The notes beneath the pieces are model-generated. The model was not told the origin of the DNA. It saw nothing but the letters and a program-made list of their open reading frames with translations, and did not search any database. A program made the translations under genes and the position numbers. From Chitinophagaceae bacterium (lineage in GTDB: Bacteria; Bacteroidota; Bacteroidia; Chitinophagales; Chitinophagaceae), in assembly GCA_016710935.1 (NCBI GenBank), contig JADJTY010000005.1:199478-263477 (forward strand): DNA of 64,000 nt, in the 5' to 3' direction. Of this stretch, positions 60,438 to 64,000 are shown in pieces. Within the stretch, counting starts at the first letter, position 1. Each line of letters opens with the position of its first letter.

Positions 60438-61810
60438 TTAATTTGTTTTAATGAAACTTTCACTGTCTACCAGGTATTGTGCATTGGCAGCAACGGCTTC
60501 TGTTTTTTCCAGACCGCTCAACACCTGCACCAGATGTTTATTGGTAATGCCTGTTTCTATTTTTCTTGCCATAAATGCTTCACCTGTTCTTACGAAAACC
60601 ACTTTCTCCAAACCCAATGATAAAACCGCTTCTTCCGGCAGCCAGTTGGCGGATCGGTCACCGGCAAAAATGGTCGCTTTCACCTGGCTGCCTATGGGAA
60701 TCCTGTAGGTTGAATTATCGAAATAAACTCTTGCAGTAACCGTTTTACTACCGGCTCCTGTAAACAGGTTCTATGTAGCTGATTGAGGCCCTGAAATCAT
60801 CAGCCGGATTTGTTTCAGGAGTGATACGTACCTTATTACCAACTTTAACCATTGCAGCCTGCCCGGTAAAAATGTTCAGCAATGCCCATGCCCTGTTGGG
60901 ATTATACACGGCAAAAATGTTTTGCCCTTTCTGCACATACATGCCCTCTTTAACTGATAATTCTTCGGTAGTAACCGCCAACTGCTGCATGGCTTCGGGT
61001 TGGTTGCTGCCCATGCCGGTACTGTTGCTTTCGTGAATATGACCGCTGTAATTGCTGAATACCGAAACTTTGTAAGATGGTTTCCCGGTTCTTATCACAT
61101 TGCTTACTTGCTGGTTGCCCATGCCGAGCAAATACAATTTTGTTTGGATGCATTGATGAGCATCATGTTCTCCGGGTCATTTTTCAAAAGAAACAGGAGG
61201 TTTTCCTGTGCAGTCAATAATTCAGGACTATAGATGTCCATGATGCGTTGCCCTTTGCTGATCTTCTGATACCGGTATTTCACATACAGTTTTTCTATCC
61301 TGCCGGAAAAATTGGAAGAGATAACTCCTGTCTGCCTGGTGTCGTATGTGATAAAGCCGTATGATTCCATTTCTATATCTTCTTCCTTGCCATCATGTGT
61401 ACCATTGGCACATTGGCAATCACCTGCTGGTTGGAAGGCTTTAGTAAAGTATTCAGCGAAACTGCTTTGGGCTCATTGGGTGATTTTACTTTTTCCAGTT
61501 GCATTCCACAAATGGGGCAGGTTCCCGCTATATCGCTTTGCACCTGTGGATGCATGGGGCAGGTATATCCCTTGGTTATTACCATACCGCTGTCGGACAT
61601 GTCATGGCCGGAATACATCGAATGATTTTCCATCAGCACCAGATCCATACCGCATTTGGGACATTTACCGGGCTTGTCGCTGAAAACAGAATCCTGCGGC
61701 ATAGGACAGGTGTACATTACTGTTGCTTTTTCATTACCACTATTACAGGCAATAAAGAAAACAGCCAATGCAATAACTGCAACCCATTTTATTTTATAAA
61801 TACATTTCAT
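60438..61810 (-). pseudogene. RND periplasmic adaptor with two HMBD domains, three frameshifts
   Basis: Pieces: 61373-61810 (lipoprotein signal ending FFIACNSG, two HMBD units YTCPMPQDSVFSDKPGKCPK and YTCPMHPQVQSDIAGTCPIC), 61104-61370, 60748-61137 and 60438-60683. Breaks fall near 61390, at the T4 run 61138-61141, and near 60755-60760. Joined, they give a ~457-codon adaptor ending in the beta domain (VRTGEAFMARKIETG). It starts 1 nt after the end of the next adaptor's stop. Confidence 0.8.
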
Positions 61811-61820
61811 TCGGTTCGTT

Positions 61821-63000
61821 TTATTTTATTTCCAAAATTTTCATCAATTCTGCCTGCATCTGCAAACCCTTTTGCAACTGGTCAAAGTATTCCATCTGCG
61901 TCATGTTCAATGCTTCCCAGGCATCGAATAACTCAAATAATTCTTCGGTATTTTGTTCGTAGCCTAATTGCATGGTTTGAAAATTCCGTCGCAATGCCGG
62001 GATGATCTGTTCCTCATATAATTTCATCTGTTTCTTTTTCAGTTCCAGTTCGGTGAAACTGTTATCAGCCATGCCGCTTGCTTCATTAATAATCATCTGT
62101 TGCTGGTTACGCAATGCTTCATTTTGCCAAACAAGGCTTTCAGCTTTTGCCTTATTCATTTTGGAGGACCATTTTGCAAGTGGGATTTTCACCATCCCCA
62201 TTACCGTAAACATCAGGGGCTGCCTGGCCCAGCCCGTCATGTGATTGTACTGGATTCCAAACTCCGGTTTCAGTTTTGCCAACTCTGCTGTGCGTTCCAG
62301 TTTATTCACTTCAATACTTCTGTCAATTACTTTAATATCGCTACGCTGTTTCATCAGGGATACAGAATCAAACATGGACCTGTTAAAGTTGTACCATACA
62401 TAATTCGTATCAACTGCAAATGCTGTTTCCGTACTCCTGTTCATCACTGTGTTAATGGCAATACGTTTCTGGTTAATTTCATTACGCAACATCAGTTGCA
62501 TATTTTCTACGTTGGCCAAAGCCGCTTTCGCTTTATAATAAGCGCTGATTTTTCCCAGTCCGTTTTTATACCGGATTTCTGCACTCTGCATCATGAATTT
62601 TAGCAGCTTATCATTTTCGTCCAGTACTTTCAGTTTCTTTTCCAGCACTATCCAGTCATAATAGTTTTTTTCTTGCTGTAAACAACAGTTCATTTACTAT
62701 CACATCTTTTTTTGCAATTCTACGGATGACTGCGCATTCATGTAAGCAAACTCGGCATTCTGCCTTTTTTATTGGGAAACATCTGCTGGGCTGAAATCAT
62801 AAAAGCACCCATGCCCGGCTGGCCGTTCATTGATTTCCACCTGCCGGGATCATAAGGTGTCTGAAAAAACCAGCGCCTACTTCCGGCGGGGGATGGTTGG
62901 CTTGAATGGCTGACTGAATTTCCTGCATGGTCAATACCTGTTGTGCTGAAACAGTTTTGACAACCACAAATGCAAGAAGAATAGCTATTATTTTTTTCAT
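61821..63000 (-). pseudogene. TolC-like outer-membrane efflux protein, N-terminus garbled
   Basis: The 290-aa readable part (61821-62693) has the long helices and equatorial repeats of an outer-membrane efflux protein (SAEIRYKNGLGKISAYYKAK, EIQYNHMTGWARQP). ATG 63000 begins a clear signal peptide (MKKIIAILLAFVVVKTVSAQ) and EIQSAIQANHP, but between 62960 and 62690 several frame changes occur and, judged against the family pattern, some twenty codons are missing after NHP. The intermediate frames read PPEVGAGFF and MNGQPGMGAFMISAQQMFPN. Confidence 0.75.
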
Positions 63001-63017
63001 TTGATTAAGTTTAGTGT

Positions 63018-63125
63018 TTAATTACAACAGCTTTTGCCATTTTGAATCGGGGGGCAAGGCACAGTACCATAGGAACAAAAAACACAACAGTCACCTTGCT
63101 TCGGTTTTTAAATTTGTTTTTTCAT
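63018..63125 (-). CDS. Small Cys-rich protein, in-frame stop at codon 6
   Basis: From ATG 63125 the frame reads MKKQI, TAA, then KPKQGDCCVFCSYGTVPCPP and IQNGKSCCN to the stop at 63018. GDCCVFCSYGTVPCPPIQ is, from memory, a recurring small peptide of Bacteroidota mercury loci. The early TAA lies in a T3-A5 stretch (minus strand ATTTAAAAACC) and is probably another base error. It sits between merTP and the TolC-like gene. Confidence 0.45.
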
Positions 63126-63129
63126 TTTT

Positions 63130-63836
63130 TTATTCCTTAAAAATATTGGCATATGCATCTGTTGGCTTTCCCTCTTCTTTCTGATAGCTGCATTTTGGGG
63201 CAGGTAATGTGTGTTTGTTACCTTTCCCATTACCTTTTTTTATTTTTGACTCAGTTACTTTATAGCCCGTTGCATTGACAGCCGTTTTCGATAGACTTTA
63301 CGTTTACTTTGTTGAATCAAATGTTATGGTGGCATTCCTTCTTGATAAAATACCCGCATTGACGATCTTTGCAACTTATTAACTTCATGCTTTATCTTCT
63401 TCGCAGGTCCAAACAGCTCATCCCTTTAATCTTAAATTCAACGGCACTGATAGTGGCTTTGCTGATCTCGTGGCTTTTTCTCTTTTCACTTTTTGGGAAA
63501 AACACTTTGAGTAATAAGGAAAAACAATCGTTAATGCGGCAAACACAGTTACTAAGCCAAGAAACGTTTTTGCTTGAAAATATTTTCTCTTTTCAGTTGT
63601 TTCACAATTACAATCCTCCTTTACAGGTTTTAATTCTTGATACCAGGCATACCCGATAACCAAAATGGCAGTCTATTAAACACGGTCTGAATGGCTCCAT
63701 CCAGAAAAAAAAAAAAAAAAAAACGAAGATGCGATGCCACTTGTTCCGCAAGAACGCCAATACCGGAGTAATACAGCAGAGCGATGCTGCAATCGCTGTT
63801 AATATACCCCACCGAGAAGTCTCTTTGATTATCCAT
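63130..63836 (-). pseudogene. merT: MerTP-like mercuric transport protein, several frameshifts
   Basis: ATG 63836 starts MDNQRDFSVG. Pieces in three frames give the MerT motif LTAIAASLCCITPVLAF (paired Cys that relay Hg2+), SWMEPFRP, GYAWYQELKPVKEDCNCETT, further membrane helices, then a MerP/HMA-like tail (VEFKIKGMSC, CEED-K, NVKSIENAVNATGYKVTESK) ending at a TAA at 63130. An A19 run (63705-63723) interrupts the first half. A fused MerTP is usual in Bacteroidota. Confidence 0.65.
63705..63723. repeat. A19 homopolymer inside merTP
   Basis: Nineteen consecutive A. It lies where the MerT frame should read SSF-SWMEPF, so it is very likely a mis-sequenced or mis-assembled stretch. Confidence 0.8.
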
Positions 63837-64000
63837 AATTTATAGGTTTAAATTAATCCCTTAGTGTTTTGTTTCCAGCACTCAATTTTTCCTTGCTTTC
63901 TTAATTCATATCTTTGCCATTAAGAATATCAATGGGTCACCAATAAAATATGTGTTGCAGATGTTAATACCCTGCCCACCATGGGCAATACGATTGGTTT

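Noticed and set aside
63837..64000. End of an upstream regulator gene (minus strand)
   Set aside because: Short frames such as ...RYELRKQGKIECWKQNTK are visible but broken and too short to assign.

Overview
This is a stretch of a Bacteroidota chromosome, most likely Chitinophagaceae or a close relative. The evidence is AT-rich coding, recurring Bacteroidetes-type -7 elements (TAnnTTTG), type IX secretion/gliding components (PorP/SprF-like protein, CHU_C-type C-terminal domain, a stand-alone sorting-tail-like protein), DUF1573 pairs, tryptophan 2,3-dioxygenase, and the fused E1 alpha/beta branched-chain dehydrogenase typical of the phylum. No rRNA, tRNA or CRISPR array was recognised.

Layout. 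0-3 kb: HupE/UreJ-like membrane protein, DUF6702-like secreted protein, a poly-G tract that is probably an artefact, and a CNNM/CBS transporter-like protein. 3-8 kb: a GT39-GtrA-PAP2 envelope glycolipid operon divergent from an LTA-synthase-like phosphotransferase. 8-16 kb: methyltransferase, glmM, cysteine desulfurase, a REP-associated tyrosine transposase (RAYT) between two REP/BIME-like palindrome clusters, kynA, beta-barrel protein, yebC, phzF. 16-34 kb: housekeeping genes (branched-chain E1, DUF1573 pair, peroxiredoxin, rRNA methyltransferase, grpE-dnaJ, hpt, glucosaminidase, O-methyltransferase, Na+/solute symporter, LOG, GlcD-like oxidase). 34-39 kb: PorP/SprF-like gene downstream of a large SBBP-PKD-CHU_C surface protein split by two frameshifts. 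39-43.8 kb: frameshifted recG, DEAD-box helicase, CvfB-like S1 protein. 43.8-47.5 kb: accessory island with a small HTH-like gene, an unrecognised 252-aa protein with a strong promoter, a possible 16-aa peptide, DUF6876, about 1 kb of hairpin-rich DNA without a convincing gene, and a 49-aa gene with its own UUCG terminator. 47.5-64 kb: a heavy-metal/mercury resistance island, all on the minus strand: merTP, TolC-like, two HMBD adaptors, haem-binding protein, ATPase, CPH-type P-ATPase, DUF305, DUF6660, a CzcA pump fused to a CzcC/TolC domain, CzcB, and a Zn/Cd P-ATPase.

The metal island reads as one functional unit. MerTP-like protein would take up mercuric ion, P-type ATPases move metals from cytoplasm to periplasm, and the CzcABC/CusBC parts carry them across the outer membrane. 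Small Cys- or His-rich proteins probably buffer metal. Sequence quality falls steeply toward the right end: 58.7-63.8 kb has at least ten apparent indels, many in homopolymers. Broken genes there are therefore more likely sequence error than true decay.

The most interesting signals are the RAYT flanked by GTAG-hairpin...hairpin-CTAC units whose GTAG supplies the stop codons of three genes; a palindromic repeat inserted in frame into a methyltransferase; a signal peptide apparently built from an intergenic-type repeat; two promoters placed so close to ATG that the mRNA should be leaderless; nested-palindrome intergenic elements; and the 43.8-47.5 kb accessory island.
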